Positions 1-7,596 of a stretch of 64,000 nucleotides of DNA are shown here, piece after piece; positions within the stretch are counted from its first letter, which is position 1, and every line of letters starts with the position of its first letter. The position numbers and the translations under genes are program-made. Source of the DNA: Caproicibacter fermentans (GTDB lineage: Bacteria > Bacillota > Clostridia > Oscillospirales > Acutalibacteraceae); NCBI RefSeq assembly GCF_009746625.1, contig NZ_VWXL01000052.1:124001-188000 (forward strand). The letters run 5' to 3'. The notes beneath the pieces were generated by a model. The model was given only the letters and a program-made list of their open reading frames with translations, searched no databases and was not told the DNA's origin.

Positions 1-291
1 ATGGTGAAAGACCTGAAAAAGGACCATCCGAAGGCGGAAATTTATCTTCAGGCGATTTTTCCGGTTTCCGCGCAAAAATCGGCTGAAAGCTCCATTTATA
101 AAAACAGCAAAATCGTCTCCTACAATCAGGCGATTCAAAAAATTGCAAAAGATCAGAAGGTCAGCTATCTGGATACGGCGCGGGCGGTTTCGGAAAACGG
201 CGTTTTGCCGGAGGATGCCTCGACGGACGGGGTTCATCTGAATTCCGAATACTGCGCCAAATGGTGCGATTATCTGAAAGCAAACGAGTGA
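1..291 (+). CDS. SGNH/GDSL-type hydrolase, C-terminal part (5' truncated by window)
   Basis: The frame is open from the first base and ends at TGA 289-291, so only the last 96 or so residues are visible. The segment 'DGVHLNSE' near the end resembles the conserved DxxH block (block V) that supplies the catalytic Asp and His of SGNH/GDSL esterases, and the preceding helix-strand pattern with 'VSYLDT' fits the same family. The nucleophile Ser and oxyanion Gly/Asn blocks would lie upstream of the window. The ATG at base 1 may be internal. Substrate (acylated polysaccharide or lipid) cannot be deduced. It sits 16 bp before a lipoprotein gene on the same strand, so the two are probably co-transcribed. 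Confidence 0.6.
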   Translation: MVKDLKKDHPKAEIYLQAIFPVSAQKSAESSIYKNSKIVSYNQAIQKIAKDQKVSYLDTARAVSENGVLPEDASTDGVHLNSEYCAKWCDYLKANE

Positions 292-307
292 ATACGGGGG
301 AGCGGGA

Positions 308-772
308 ATGAAAAAGGGGATTCTTTGCGCGGCGGCGGTGCTGCTGCTTTTGCTGCCGGGCTGCTCCGGCGGGGGGGCCGCTCAAACGGCGGATGTTCGG
401 AAAATTGCGGACGGTCTGATCAAAACCGTGAAGTTTCAGGACCAGATGTCCGAAATCAATCAGGATACGGCGATTCAAATCTACGGAATCGACTCCGGCG
501 ACGTCGTGAAGGCCGCCGTGTACGAAAGCACCGGCGCGACCGCGGAAGAGGTCGCCGCGTTTGAGGCAAAGGACGATCAGGCCGCCGGCCGGGTGAAAGA
601 AAAAGCGGAAGAGCGGATCACTACGCAAAGGGCGGGTTTTCAGGATTACCAGCCCGCCGAAATGGCAAAGCTGCAGGACCCGGTTCTTGTGCAAAAAGGG
701 AACTGCGTGGTGCTGTGCGTTTCAAACGACAACGAAACCGCGAAAAAAACCATAGACGGGTTCCTGTCCTGA
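308..772 (+). CDS. DUF4358-type lipoprotein
   Basis: A 154-residue protein with a lipoprotein signal: basic 'MKKG', a Leu-rich core and lipobox 'LLPGCSGG' with Cys19 as the expected lipidation site. The mature part, with 'IYGIDSGDVVKAAVY' and 'VKEKAEERI', matches what I know of DUF4358 lipoproteins, common and uncharacterised in Clostridia. It has no recognisable catalytic residues. The gene follows the SGNH hydrolase fragment with a 16-bp gap and a ribosome site 'GGGGGAGCGGG' before ATG 308. It probably sits on the outer face of the membrane. The function is unknown; the family call is from memory of the pattern. Confidence 0.65.
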   Translation: MKKGILCAAAVLLLLLPGCSGGGAAQTADVRKIADGLIKTVKFQDQMSEINQDTAIQIYGIDSGDVVKAAVYESTGATAEEVAAFEAKDDQAAGRVKEKAEERITTQRAGFQDYQPAEMAKLQDPVLVQKGNCVVLCVSNDNETAKKTIDGFLS

Positions 773-784
773 CAGTCGGGGACC

Positions 785-827
785 AAAAGCCCGGAAGAGG
801 CGGCCTTGGCCGCTTTTTCCGGGCTTT
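785..827 (+). terminator. Intrinsic terminator of the hydrolase-lipoprotein unit
   Basis: A long hairpin pairs AAAGCCCGGAA with TTCCGGGCTTT around an inner GGCGGCC/GGCCGC stem. It begins 13 bp after the lipoprotein stop and is followed by a T-rich stretch ending in TTTTTT near 840. Confidence 0.8.
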
Positions 828-894
828 GTCCGGCCTTTTTTAGGTATTGACAAAAAAGACAAAATGAGGTAGTTTATAGGAGAAGGATGTATTC

Positions 895-1017
895 TTCATA
901 CATGATTCGGGATGAACCCGATTCTTTGGCAAATCAGGCGGCCAAGACTGCAAAACGATAGCTGAAGCTATTCGAAAAGATGCTGGAAGGCTCTTGTTTT
1001 GGGGGCTTTCTTTTTTA
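895..1017 (+). promoter_or_regulatory. Structured 5' leader with weak terminator upstream of gntR
   Basis: The 290-bp gap before the GntR gene is not featureless. A TTGACA lies at 847-852, with only a weak -10 around 870. Three hairpins follow: TCGGG/CCCGA (907-921), CGATAGC/GCTATTCG with a TGAA loop (956-974), and GAAGGCTC/GGGCTTTC (986-1010) followed by TTTTTT, which could act as an intrinsic terminator. This order (folded segment, then terminator, then regulator gene) is what an attenuator or riboswitch looks like, but I cannot match it to a known class. Bases 1018-1131 hold no obvious element. Confidence 0.4.
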
Positions 1018-1131
1018 TTTGCAAAAACGGAAACCGGCCCCCAAGGTTCGTACCGTAAAGGCTCGAAGCAACAGAGAATGAAAATAGAGTTTTAGTTTCG
1101 CCGCGCGGAGTCTTATTTAAATTAGTCGTTT

Positions 1132-1842
1132 ATGGGGATGAAAGCATTGTTCGGAAACCGCAACAATTTAGTGACAACCATGCAGGATCAGGTTTACCAG
1201 ATCCTGAAAAGCGAGATATGCGACGGAACCTATTCGCCCGGCCAGTGGCTGCAGGAAAAGGAACTGGCGGAGCATCTGCACGTCAGCCGTTCGCCGATTC
1301 GCGACGCTCTGCGCAAGCTGTCGAACGACGGCCTGGTGGACACAATTCCCAACAAGGGCACCTTTGTGCGGGTGTTCACCGCGAAGGACATCGACGAAGT
1401 ATTTGAATTCCGGGTTCTGCTTGAGTCGCAGGCCATCCGCAAATCGCCCCGGTTTCTGACGCCGGAGAGGAAGAAAGCCATTGCCGGGTGTCTCGAAAAT
1501 CTGAAAAAAACCTATCAAAGCAACGATCTGAAAAATTATATCGAGCAGGATACCGCGCTGCACTCGCTGATTATCAGTCTGGGCGGCAACAGCCTGATCG
1601 AATCGACCTATGACAAGATACACTCCATCATTCAGCCCTTTCGCATTTATTCGCTGGTCAGCCGCCAGAGGTTTGACGAATCCATTGTGGAGCATGAAGG
1701 AATCGTTAGTAATATTCTTGCCGGAGACGTTGAAAAGGCGGAGGAGATCAACCGAAGTCATTTAGCCCTGGCAAAGGGAAAGGTGATCGAATATATCACC
1801 AGCAAGGAATACCTGTCGAAATGTATCCGGACCGATTCGTAA
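1132..1842 (+). CDS. GntR-family (FadR/FCD-type) transcriptional regulator
   Basis: A 236-residue regulator. Residues about 15-80 form a winged helix-turn-helix ('LQEKELAEHLHVSRSPIRDA', then 'DTIPNKGTFV' as the wing), typical of GntR proteins. The remaining all-helical part with 'FRVLLESQAI' and 'HSLIISLGGN' fits the FCD ligand-binding domain, which often binds a carboxylate through a metal. It converges on the larA-dehydratase-gntP operon, so a sugar acid or hydroxy acid is the likely inducer. The start is uncertain: no good ribosome site precedes ATG 1132, and ATG 1138 or 1180 are alternatives. Confidence 0.85.
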   Translation: MGMKALFGNRNNLVTTMQDQVYQILKSEICDGTYSPGQWLQEKELAEHLHVSRSPIRDALRKLSNDGLVDTIPNKGTFVRVFTAKDIDEVFEFRVLLESQAIRKSPRFLTPERKKAIAGCLENLKKTYQSNDLKNYIEQDTALHSLIISLGGNSLIESTYDKIHSIIQPFRIYSLVSRQRFDESIVEHEGIVSNILAGDVEKAEEINRSHLALAKGKVIEYITSKEYLSKCIRTDS

Positions 1843-1860
1843 GGAATCTGTAAAATAAAT

Positions 1861-1904
1861 TTAGCCCGCCAAGTATACGGTGTGTTGTATACTTGACGGG
1901 CTAA
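1861..1904. terminator. Bidirectional terminator between gntR and gntP
   Basis: TTAGCCCG-CAAGTATAC pairs with GTATACTTG-CGGGCTAA around an 8-nt loop. A-rich and T-rich flanks lie on either side, so it can serve both converging transcripts. The stem contains GTATAC twice, the same core as the palindrome at the operon promoter; this may be coincidence. Confidence 0.75.
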
Positions 1905-1924
1905 AAATATATTCTGAGAAGATT

Positions 1925-3328
1925 TCAGAAGATTACGCTCACAAGAATCAGGATTACGGAAGAAACAAGCGGAATCAGCACGGTTGCGGGGGTCCATGTC
2001 TTCAGGGAGGTCTTCTCGTCGAATCCGCTGAATCTGGTCACAACCCAGAAGTAGGAGTCGTTCATGTAGGACGGGCACATTGCGGTTGAGCAGAGGGCCA
2101 GGCCCGCCAGAACCGGATTGATTCCCAGCGTGGGGAGCATCGGCGCGAGGATGGAAGCGCCCGTGACCATTGCCGCGGTTCCGGAGCCCTGCGGGAAACG
2201 GAGCAGCGTGCCCACAAGCAAAGGAACGAGAATCGCGGGAAGACCCGCCGCCACAATGCTTTTTGCCATCAGGGTGCCGACGCCGGTTGCCGAAATAACA
2301 CCGCCGAGCGCGCCGCCCGCGCCGGTTACGAACACGATCAGGCCGCCGTCCGCCAGTGCGGATTCCATTGTTTTAAGCGCTTCGCCTTTCGGCATTTTTC
2401 CGCAAAGCAGGTAAACGCCCATCAGTACCGAGATAAAGAGCGCGCAGACCGGGGAGCCGAACAGGGTGAAAAACGATTTGACCGGGCCCGTAACCTTCAT
2501 AAAGCCCAGAACCGTGTTGGTCAGAATCAGAAGAATCGGAACCAGCAGGGTCGCGAAGGAAATAAAGGTTCCCGGCATGGCTTCGTCCTTCAGCAGCTCG
2601 TTAAAATCGTCGTTGGTAAGGTCCCGGCCCTCTTTTTGTTTCGCTTCGATTTTTTGAAGTGCGGCGCGCTGGTCGGCGGAGAGCTGGCTGAAATCCTCTT
2701 CCCCCAGTTCGGGAACAATGTCCGGATTCCTTTTAGCCACCCAGCGGAAATAGAATACGGCCACAAGGAACAGAGGGATTGCCAGCAGGATGCCGTAAAG
2801 GATGAATTCCCCGATGTCGATTCCGAACGCGCCGCAGACGGCCAGCGGGCCGGGGGTCGGCGGAACCAGGAAATGCGTGATGTAAAGTCCCATGCCGAGC
2901 AAACCGCCCATCAGGATCATGGATTTACGCGTCAGTCTTGAAAATTCCTTCGCAAGCGAGGAAAGAATGACGAAACCGGAATCGCAGAAGACGGGAATGG
3001 AAACCAGCAGACCGGTGATGCCCAAAACAACATCCGCCCGTTTGATGCCGATTCTTTTCAGAATGGTCAGCGCCATTCGCTTGACCGCTCCGCTTTTTTC
3101 CATGAATTTTCCCATGATGCAGCCAAGGCCGATGACAATGCCGATGCTGCCCAGGGTATTGCCGAACCCCGTGGTGACCGCGCTGATGGTTTTGTCGGTC
3201 GGAAGACCGGACAGAAGCCCGATGACGATTGCGGAAAGGATCAACGCGGGAAACGCCTGGATCTTTGTCCTGACGACTAAAAAGATGAGCAGCGCGATGC
3301 CGATTAAAAGCGCAATAATACTGATCAT
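1925..3328 (-). CDS. GntP-family gluconate/sugar-acid permease
   Basis: A 467-residue, strongly hydrophobic protein with about 12 membrane segments. Features such as 'GLGCIMGKFMEKSGA', 'VFCDSGFVIL' and 'THFLVPPTPGPLA' are characteristic of the GntP/ion-transporter superfamily, which imports gluconate and related hydroxy acids with protons. The start chosen is ATG 3328, preceded by GGGAG at a good distance; the frame also has an upstream ATG at 3391 without a ribosome site. It is the last gene of the larA-dehydratase operon, 142 bp after the large dehydratase subunit, and presumably brings in the substrate. Substrate identity is not shown by the sequence. Confidence 0.88.
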   Translation of the reverse strand: MISIIALLIGIALLIFLVVRTKIQAFPALILSAIVIGLLSGLPTDKTISAVTTGFGNTLGSIGIVIGLGCIMGKFMEKSGAVKRMALTILKRIGIKRADVVLGITGLLVSIPVFCDSGFVILSSLAKEFSRLTRKSMILMGGLLGMGLYITHFLVPPTPGPLAVCGAFGIDIGEFILYGILLAIPLFLVAVFYFRWVAKRNPDIVPELGEEDFSQLSADQRAALQKIEAKQKEGRDLTNDDFNELLKDEAMPGTFISFATLLVPILLILTNTVLGFMKVTGPVKSFFTLFGSPVCALFISVLMGVYLLCGKMPKGEALKTMESALADGGLIVFVTGAGGALGGVISATGVGTLMAKSIVAAGLPAILVPLLVGTLLRFPQGSGTAAMVTGASILAPMLPTLGINPVLAGLALCSTAMCPSYMNDSYFWVVTRFSGFDEKTSLKTWTPATVLIPLVSSVILILVSVIF

Positions 3329-3470
3329 AATGACAATCTCCCTTAACAATACAAAATGTGCTTTCCCAAGTGAAAAAGCCGTTTTCCCCATACATCGCAG
3401 AAATGAGATTACCAGATGAACCGTCAGTCATTGAAAGGTCTTGCGGCCGAATCGCGAAAAGAGTGCGGAC

Positions 3471-4634
3471 TTAAATGACAGGCCCCAGGGTGTGGATGTC
3501 GATGGAATTGAAATACTTGATCGCTTCGTTTTTCGTCATTTCACCGTTTAAGACGCATAAGGCTTTCTGGAACGCCTCCTCGCCGACCTGTTCAATCGTT
3601 TTTTCGCCCCTGATGATCAAACCGGCGTTCAGGTCCATGTCGTGGCTCATGCGCTCAAAGGTGTTCGGGTTGCCGCAGATTTTTACGACGGGCATGCTCG
3701 GGAAGCCCTGCGGCGCGCCGCGCCCCGTGGAAAACATCATGAACTGCGCGCCCGTGCAGGCCATTCCGGTCAGGATTTCCGGCTCGCGGCCGGGGGTGTC
3801 CTTAATCCAAAGGCCCTTCCGGCCGTTCGCCATGTCCGGGTACTCCAGAACGCCCTGAATCGGCCTGGAACCGGATTTTACGATTGCGCCCAGGGATTTT
3901 TCCTCGATGGAGGAGAGTCCGCCCGCGATATTTCCGGGGGTGGGCTGCCCTTTCCTCATGTCGCAGCCGAGGGATTTCGCCCTCGTTTCCATCCGGTTGA
4001 CGATTTCGTAAATTTTGTCGGCCACTTCCCTGTTCACGGCCCTGCGCGCCAGAATATGCTCCGCGCCGATGAATTCGGTTGTCTCGCCGAACACCACCGT
4101 TGCGCCCAGGTCCACCATTTTATCGGCGACGTAGCCGACAACGCAGTTGGAGGCCATCCCGCTCGTCGTGTCCGACGCGCCGCATTTGATCGCCATGACG
4201 ATGTTCGAAAGTTCGGCCGGTTCGCGCTGCAGCCCGGAAATCTGCCTGACCAGCTCCTGCGCGGCGTCGATTCCCGCCTGAATCGCGCGGCTCGCTCCGC
4301 CCAGCTCCTGAATGCGGATGATCTGAACCGGCTTGCCCGTTTTGGCGATGGTTTCAAGCATCCGCTCGTGGTCGGTGCCTTCGCACCCAAGACTTACGAT
4401 CAGCACCGCGCCGACATTCGGGCTGCACCCCAAGCCGATGAGGGTGTCCGTGACGCGCTCGAGGTCCGGCGGCAGCTGGCAGCAGCCCTGGTGGTGGAAA
4501 AACCCGACCGTGCCCTGCACCTGGCCGACAATTGCCTGCGCGACGTCGTTGGCGCAGATGACGCTGGGGATGACCGCCACATGGTTCCTTGCGCCGACCT
4601 TCCCGTCCGGTCTGACATAACCCATAAAATTCAT
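3471..4634 (-). CDS. UxaA-family dehydratase/lyase, large (C-terminal domain) subunit
   Basis: A 387-residue protein matching the catalytic C-terminal domain of altronate/galactarate dehydratases and the beta subunit of sulfolactate sulfo-lyase. Seen are 'GYVRPDGKVGARNHVAVIP', 'HHQGCCQLPPD', 'LGCEGTDHERM', 'ELGGASRAIQAG' and 'KCGASDTTSGMASN'; conserved Cys residues probably bind an iron-containing centre. Known members dehydrate D-altronate or D-galactarate, or remove sulfite from 3-sulfolactate. Its start overlaps the stop of the small SAF-domain subunit by 4 bp, so the two make one split enzyme. The neighbouring LarA-type epimerase and GntP permease argue for a sugar acid or hydroxy acid, but the substrate is unresolved. 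Confidence 0.85.
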   Translation of the reverse strand: MNFMGYVRPDGKVGARNHVAVIPSVICANDVAQAIVGQVQGTVGFFHHQGCCQLPPDLERVTDTLIGLGCSPNVGAVLIVSLGCEGTDHERMLETIAKTGKPVQIIRIQELGGASRAIQAGIDAAQELVRQISGLQREPAELSNIVMAIKCGASDTTSGMASNCVVGYVADKMVDLGATVVFGETTEFIGAEHILARRAVNREVADKIYEIVNRMETRAKSLGCDMRKGQPTPGNIAGGLSSIEEKSLGAIVKSGSRPIQGVLEYPDMANGRKGLWIKDTPGREPEILTGMACTGAQFMMFSTGRGAPQGFPSMPVVKICGNPNTFERMSHDMDLNAGLIIRGEKTIEQVGEEAFQKALCVLNGEMTKNEAIKYFNSIDIHTLGPVI

Positions 4635-4945
4635 TTGTTCCGCTCTCCTTTCAGGTCGCCGCGGCCGCGCATGCTGTCCAGGTTGTGCACGTGAACATAC
4701 TCGCCCTTTTTGATTTCCTTGGTGGCGGCCCCGATTTCTTCGCCGTACTTGAAGATTTCCTCGCCCGGGTGAATGTCTTTCAGCGCGATCTTGTGGCCGA
4801 AGGGGATGTCGCCCAGCACTTTGATGATTTCGGAATTCCCCTGTTTGTCGCGCACCTCCACCTCGCTTCCGGAGACAATGCCGTCGGCGAAGATCGTCGC
4901 CACATTGTCCCGGTCATTGATTTTTAAGGCCAGCTGCAGGCTCAT
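4631..4945 (-). CDS. UxaA-family dehydratase, small SAF-domain subunit
   Basis: A 104-residue protein corresponding to the N-terminal SAF domain of altronate dehydratase, or to the alpha subunit of two-part enzymes such as SuyA. Markers are 'INDRDNVAT' near the start, 'DIPFGHKIAL' and 'IKKGEYVHVHN'. It starts at ATG 4945, nine bases after an AAGGAGG site, 39 bp behind larA, and overlaps the large subunit by ATGA. In the family this domain contributes to substrate binding beside the catalytic domain. The last residues are basic and less conserved. Confidence 0.85.
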   Translation of the reverse strand: MSLQLALKINDRDNVATIFADGIVSGSEVEVRDKQGNSEIIKVLGDIPFGHKIALKDIHPGEEIFKYGEEIGAATKEIKKGEYVHVHNLDSMRGRGDLKGERNK

Positions 4946-4984
4946 ATTGAAATACCTCCTTCACAAACTTCACAGAATGTCCGG

Positions 4985-6259
4985 TTATTTAACCGCCAGA
5001 ACCGAAACGCCGTCCGGGATGACAACCACCTTCGCGTCCTTTCCCTTGATTTCATACGCCATGGCGAGCGCCTCGTCCGGGCTGGAAGCCGGAATCATGT
5101 TCGCCCTGCGCACCAGGTCATGGTCCAGATAGGTGGTTACAAGAATGATCTTATGCTTTTTCAGAATACGGGAGTAGATTTGAGCGCACCACTGCTCCGG
5201 AATGGTCTCTTTCGGCGGAATGGCGGAAAGGCGCTTTTCGATTTCATCCACGGTGCCGGAGAGAATCAGCTTTTCAAAATGAGTTCCGCCCATGCCGTCG
5301 ACGCAGGACGCGCACATGATGATGACTCCGTCCTCCCCCGCGCAGGCTTCGGCGGTCGCGACCGCTTTCGGGGCCTGGTAAAGGTTCTGGTCCAGAGGGT
5401 AGCCGCCGTTGCTTGTAACGACGATATCTCCGGTGACGACCGGGCACTGGGAAAGGCTCCTGATAAAATCGCAGCCCTTTTCATGCGCCTGCTCCAGGTC
5501 GCCCGCGAACGCCGCGATGATTTTTTTATTTCCGTCCAGCGCGACGTTCAGAATAAACCGGACGTTGACCGCGCGGGCCGCACAGACCATGTCTTCGTGG
5601 ATCGGGTTGCGGGAGAGCACCCCCGCTTTCGCGTAGGGACTGGCGATCGCCTGAAAGCTGTGATTTTCATTGACGGTTTCCTGAGAGCAGATTCCCGGAA
5701 GAATGCTTTTGCGTCCGCCGGAGAACCCCGCGAAGAAATGGGGCTCGATGAAGCCCTCCGTCACCAGCAGGTCGCACTCGGTCGCAAGGCGGTTCACATG
5801 GAAATCCGCGCCGGAGGGAAGCTTTTGCACGAACACGAAATCCTCGGGCCGGAACGCGTCGTTGACGACGATTTTTTCGTGATCCACGATTTCGTCGCCG
5901 AACATCTTTCTCTGCTCATCCTCCGTCGTCGCCCGGTGCAGGCCGGTCGCGATCAGAATCGTAATCTCGGCGGCCGGGTTGCCCGCCCGGATTTCGGAAA
6001 GCAGGATCGGCAGCGTGATTTTGCTTGGCACCGCCCGCGTGTGGTCGCTGGTTACGACGACGACTTTCCGCTTTCCCTTCGCCAGTTCGCGCAGGCTTTT
6101 GGTGCCGATCGGATGCGCAAGGGCGTCGCGGACAAACTCCTGTTCGCTTTGGTCCGTCCGGACCCCGTGCATTTTGGCGGTGATGACCGCGGCTAGGTTC
6201 TGCTCCTCAACATGCAGGTCCAAAGTCGACCTGTAATAAGGGATCGGTATTGTCCTCAA
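4985..6259 (-). CDS. larA: LarA-family nickel-pincer hydroxy-acid racemase/epimerase
   Basis: A 424-residue LarA homologue, first gene of the operon. The start is TTG 6259, seven bases after AAGGAGG; the frame extends to ATG 6307, but that would run through the promoter and palindrome. With the TTG start, key residues fall on the same numbers as in the Lactobacillus plantarum enzyme: Asp72 and Arg75 in 'SDHTRAVP', His108 in 'TGLHR', His174 and Lys184 in 'HFFAGFSGGRKS', His200 in 'NENHS'. In LarA, Lys184 carries the nickel-pincer nucleotide and His200 binds Ni. The family includes racemases of lactate and malate and a gluconate 2-epimerase. With a dehydratase and GntP permease next door, a sugar-acid epimerase is at least as likely as lactate racemase. 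The cofactor genes larB, larC and larE are not in the window. Confidence 0.88.
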   Translation of the reverse strand: MRTIPIPYYRSTLDLHVEEQNLAAVITAKMHGVRTDQSEQEFVRDALAHPIGTKSLRELAKGKRKVVVVTSDHTRAVPSKITLPILLSEIRAGNPAAEITILIATGLHRATTEDEQRKMFGDEIVDHEKIVVNDAFRPEDFVFVQKLPSGADFHVNRLATECDLLVTEGFIEPHFFAGFSGGRKSILPGICSQETVNENHSFQAIASPYAKAGVLSRNPIHEDMVCAARAVNVRFILNVALDGNKKIIAAFAGDLEQAHEKGCDFIRSLSQCPVVTGDIVVTSNGGYPLDQNLYQAPKAVATAEACAGEDGVIIMCASCVDGMGGTHFEKLILSGTVDEIEKRLSAIPPKETIPEQWCAQIYSRILKKHKIILVTTYLDHDLVRRANMIPASSPDEALAMAYEIKGKDAKVVVIPDGVSVLAVK

Positions 6260-6290
6260 GAAAGGCCCTCCTTTTCTTGTTTTAAGTATA

Positions 6291-6300
6291 ATGTATACAT
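6291..6300. promoter_or_regulatory. Probable GntR operator at the larA operon promoter
   Basis: The palindrome ATGTATACAT lies 32 bp upstream of the larA TTG start. GntR proteins of the FadR group often bind short palindromes with a GTATAC or GTNNNAC core. On the leftward strand the -10-like TATACT abuts the palindrome, so a bound repressor would block RNA polymerase. A further inverted repeat TCCGATTT/AAATCGGA lies upstream near 6327-6351. Confidence 0.5.
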
Positions 6301-6456
6301 AACACAATTTATATTACACGCTGCTCCGATTTATAAATTACAAATCGGAATTAAAGGGTAATTTTGTTAGAAAGACTTTATGATGAAGCAAATATTTGTT
6401 ACATTTGCATAATAATCACCTCTGGAAAAGCCGGGCGTCTTCGACAATCTGGACCC

Positions 6457-6471
6457 CCCGGCACAGCCGGG
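6457..6471. repeat. CCCGGC/GCCGGG palindrome, member of a small repeat family
   Basis: CCCGGC-ACA-GCCGGG preceded by GGACCC and followed by AATTTT. It resembles the palindromes near 50679 and 50757-50787, which share a CCCCCCGGC arm and a 3-nt loop. Apart from this and the hairpin near 6327, the 6301-6485 gap holds nothing I recognise. Confidence 0.4.
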
Positions 6472-6485
6472 AATTTTCAAATCAT

Positions 6486-6522
6486 AAAAAATTCCCCTGC
6501 CTCAGTCTGAGGCAGGGGAATT
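6486..6522 (-). terminator. Intrinsic terminator of the aldolase gene
   Basis: On the leftward strand AATTCCCCTGCCTCAG pairs with CTGAGGCAGGGGAATT and is followed by TTTTTTAT. It lies about 30 bp after the aldolase stop codon. Confidence 0.85.
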
Positions 6523-6552
6523 GGCAATTCGATAAGAAGCGTATGCCGAAGA

Positions 6553-7491
6553 TCAGGCCTTTCCGGCGCAGCCGAGAACCGCGGTGATTTTATGCTCGAC
6601 CATTCCTTTGATCGCGTCGCGGGCGGGTTTGAGGTACTGGCGGGGATCAAAATGGTCCGGATGCTCCGCAAAGTATTTGCGGACGCTTGCCGTCATGGCG
6701 AGACGGAGGTCGGAGTCGATGTTGATTTTGCAGACCGCCATGGTCGCGGCCTTGCGGAGCATGTCCTCCGGAATGCCGATCGCGTCCGGCATCTTTCCGC
6801 CGTACTGGTTGATCATCTGAACGAATTCCGGAATGACGCTAGAAGCGCCGTGCAGCACGATCGGGAATCCGGGCAGGCGCGAAGCGACTTCCTCCAGAAT
6901 GTCGAAGCGGAGCTGGGGCTTCTGGCCCGGCTTGAATTTATACGCGCCGTGGCTTGTCCCGATGGCGATGGCGAGGGAATCGACGCCGGTGCGTTTGACA
7001 AAATCCTGAACCTGATCCGGGTCGGTGAACTGCGCCTTGTCGTCCTCGACCGCCACCGCGTCCTCGATCCCGGCGAGCCTGCCGAGCTCGGCTTCCACGG
7101 TCACGTTGTATTGATGGGCGTAATCCACAACCTTGCGCGCTTCTTCCACATTTTCCTCGTACGGCTTGGAGGAGCCGTCGAACATGACGGAGGTAAAGCC
7201 ACCGTCGATGCAGTCCTTGCAGATTTCGTAGGAAGCGCCGTGATCCAGATGAAGCGCGATCGGAAGATCCGGGTTTTCCACGACCGCCGCCTCGACCAGC
7301 TTGACCAGATAGGTGTGGGAGGCATATTTGCGCGCGCCCGCGGAAGCCTGCAGGATCACCGGGGCTTTCAGCTCCGCGCACGCTTCGGTGATGCCCTGCA
7401 CAATTTCCATGTTGTTGACGTTGAACGCCCCGACGGCATAACCGCCGTTGTAGGCCTTTTGAAACATTTCTTTTGTATTGACCAACGACAT
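6553..7491 (-). CDS. fba: Class II fructose-bisphosphate aldolase
   Basis: A 312-residue, zinc-dependent aldolase interconverting fructose 1,6-bisphosphate with glyceraldehyde 3-phosphate and dihydroxyacetone phosphate. 'ALHLDHG' holds the catalytic Asp83 and zinc ligand His84; 'SVMFDGSS', 'VEAELG', 'IGTSHGAYK' and 'IVLHGASS' are the other family blocks. Start ATG 7491 follows an AGGAGTG site, and a leftward -10 TATAAT lies at 7523-7528. The gene has its own promoter and terminator, so it is a stand-alone glycolytic gene and not part of the larA operon. A tagatose- or ketose-bisphosphate specificity cannot be excluded. Confidence 0.92.
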   Translation of the reverse strand: MSLVNTKEMFQKAYNGGYAVGAFNVNNMEIVQGITEACAELKAPVILQASAGARKYASHTYLVKLVEAAVVENPDLPIALHLDHGASYEICKDCIDGGFTSVMFDGSSKPYEENVEEARKVVDYAHQYNVTVEAELGRLAGIEDAVAVEDDKAQFTDPDQVQDFVKRTGVDSLAIAIGTSHGAYKFKPGQKPQLRFDILEEVASRLPGFPIVLHGASSVIPEFVQMINQYGGKMPDAIGIPEDMLRKAATMAVCKINIDSDLRLAMTASVRKYFAEHPDHFDPRQYLKPARDAIKGMVEHKITAVLGCAGKA

Positions 7492-7596
7492 CGGCTTTCA
7501 CTCCTAATGTTTAATTTCTTTTATTATACCTCATTCTCCGGAAAAGATAAATATGGAAAGGCATGGAGATTGTTAAAAATTTAATGATCTTTTTGT

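Noticed and set aside
895-1017. Cyclic-di-GMP, THF, T-box or preQ1 riboswitch
   Set aside because: The conserved bases of these classes, as far as I can recall them, are not present; left as an unassigned leader.
6260-6307. Upstream ATG of larA at 6307
   Set aside because: It would put the GTATAC palindrome and promoter inside the gene, and breaks the residue numbering match to LarA; TTG 6259 has an AAGGAGG.
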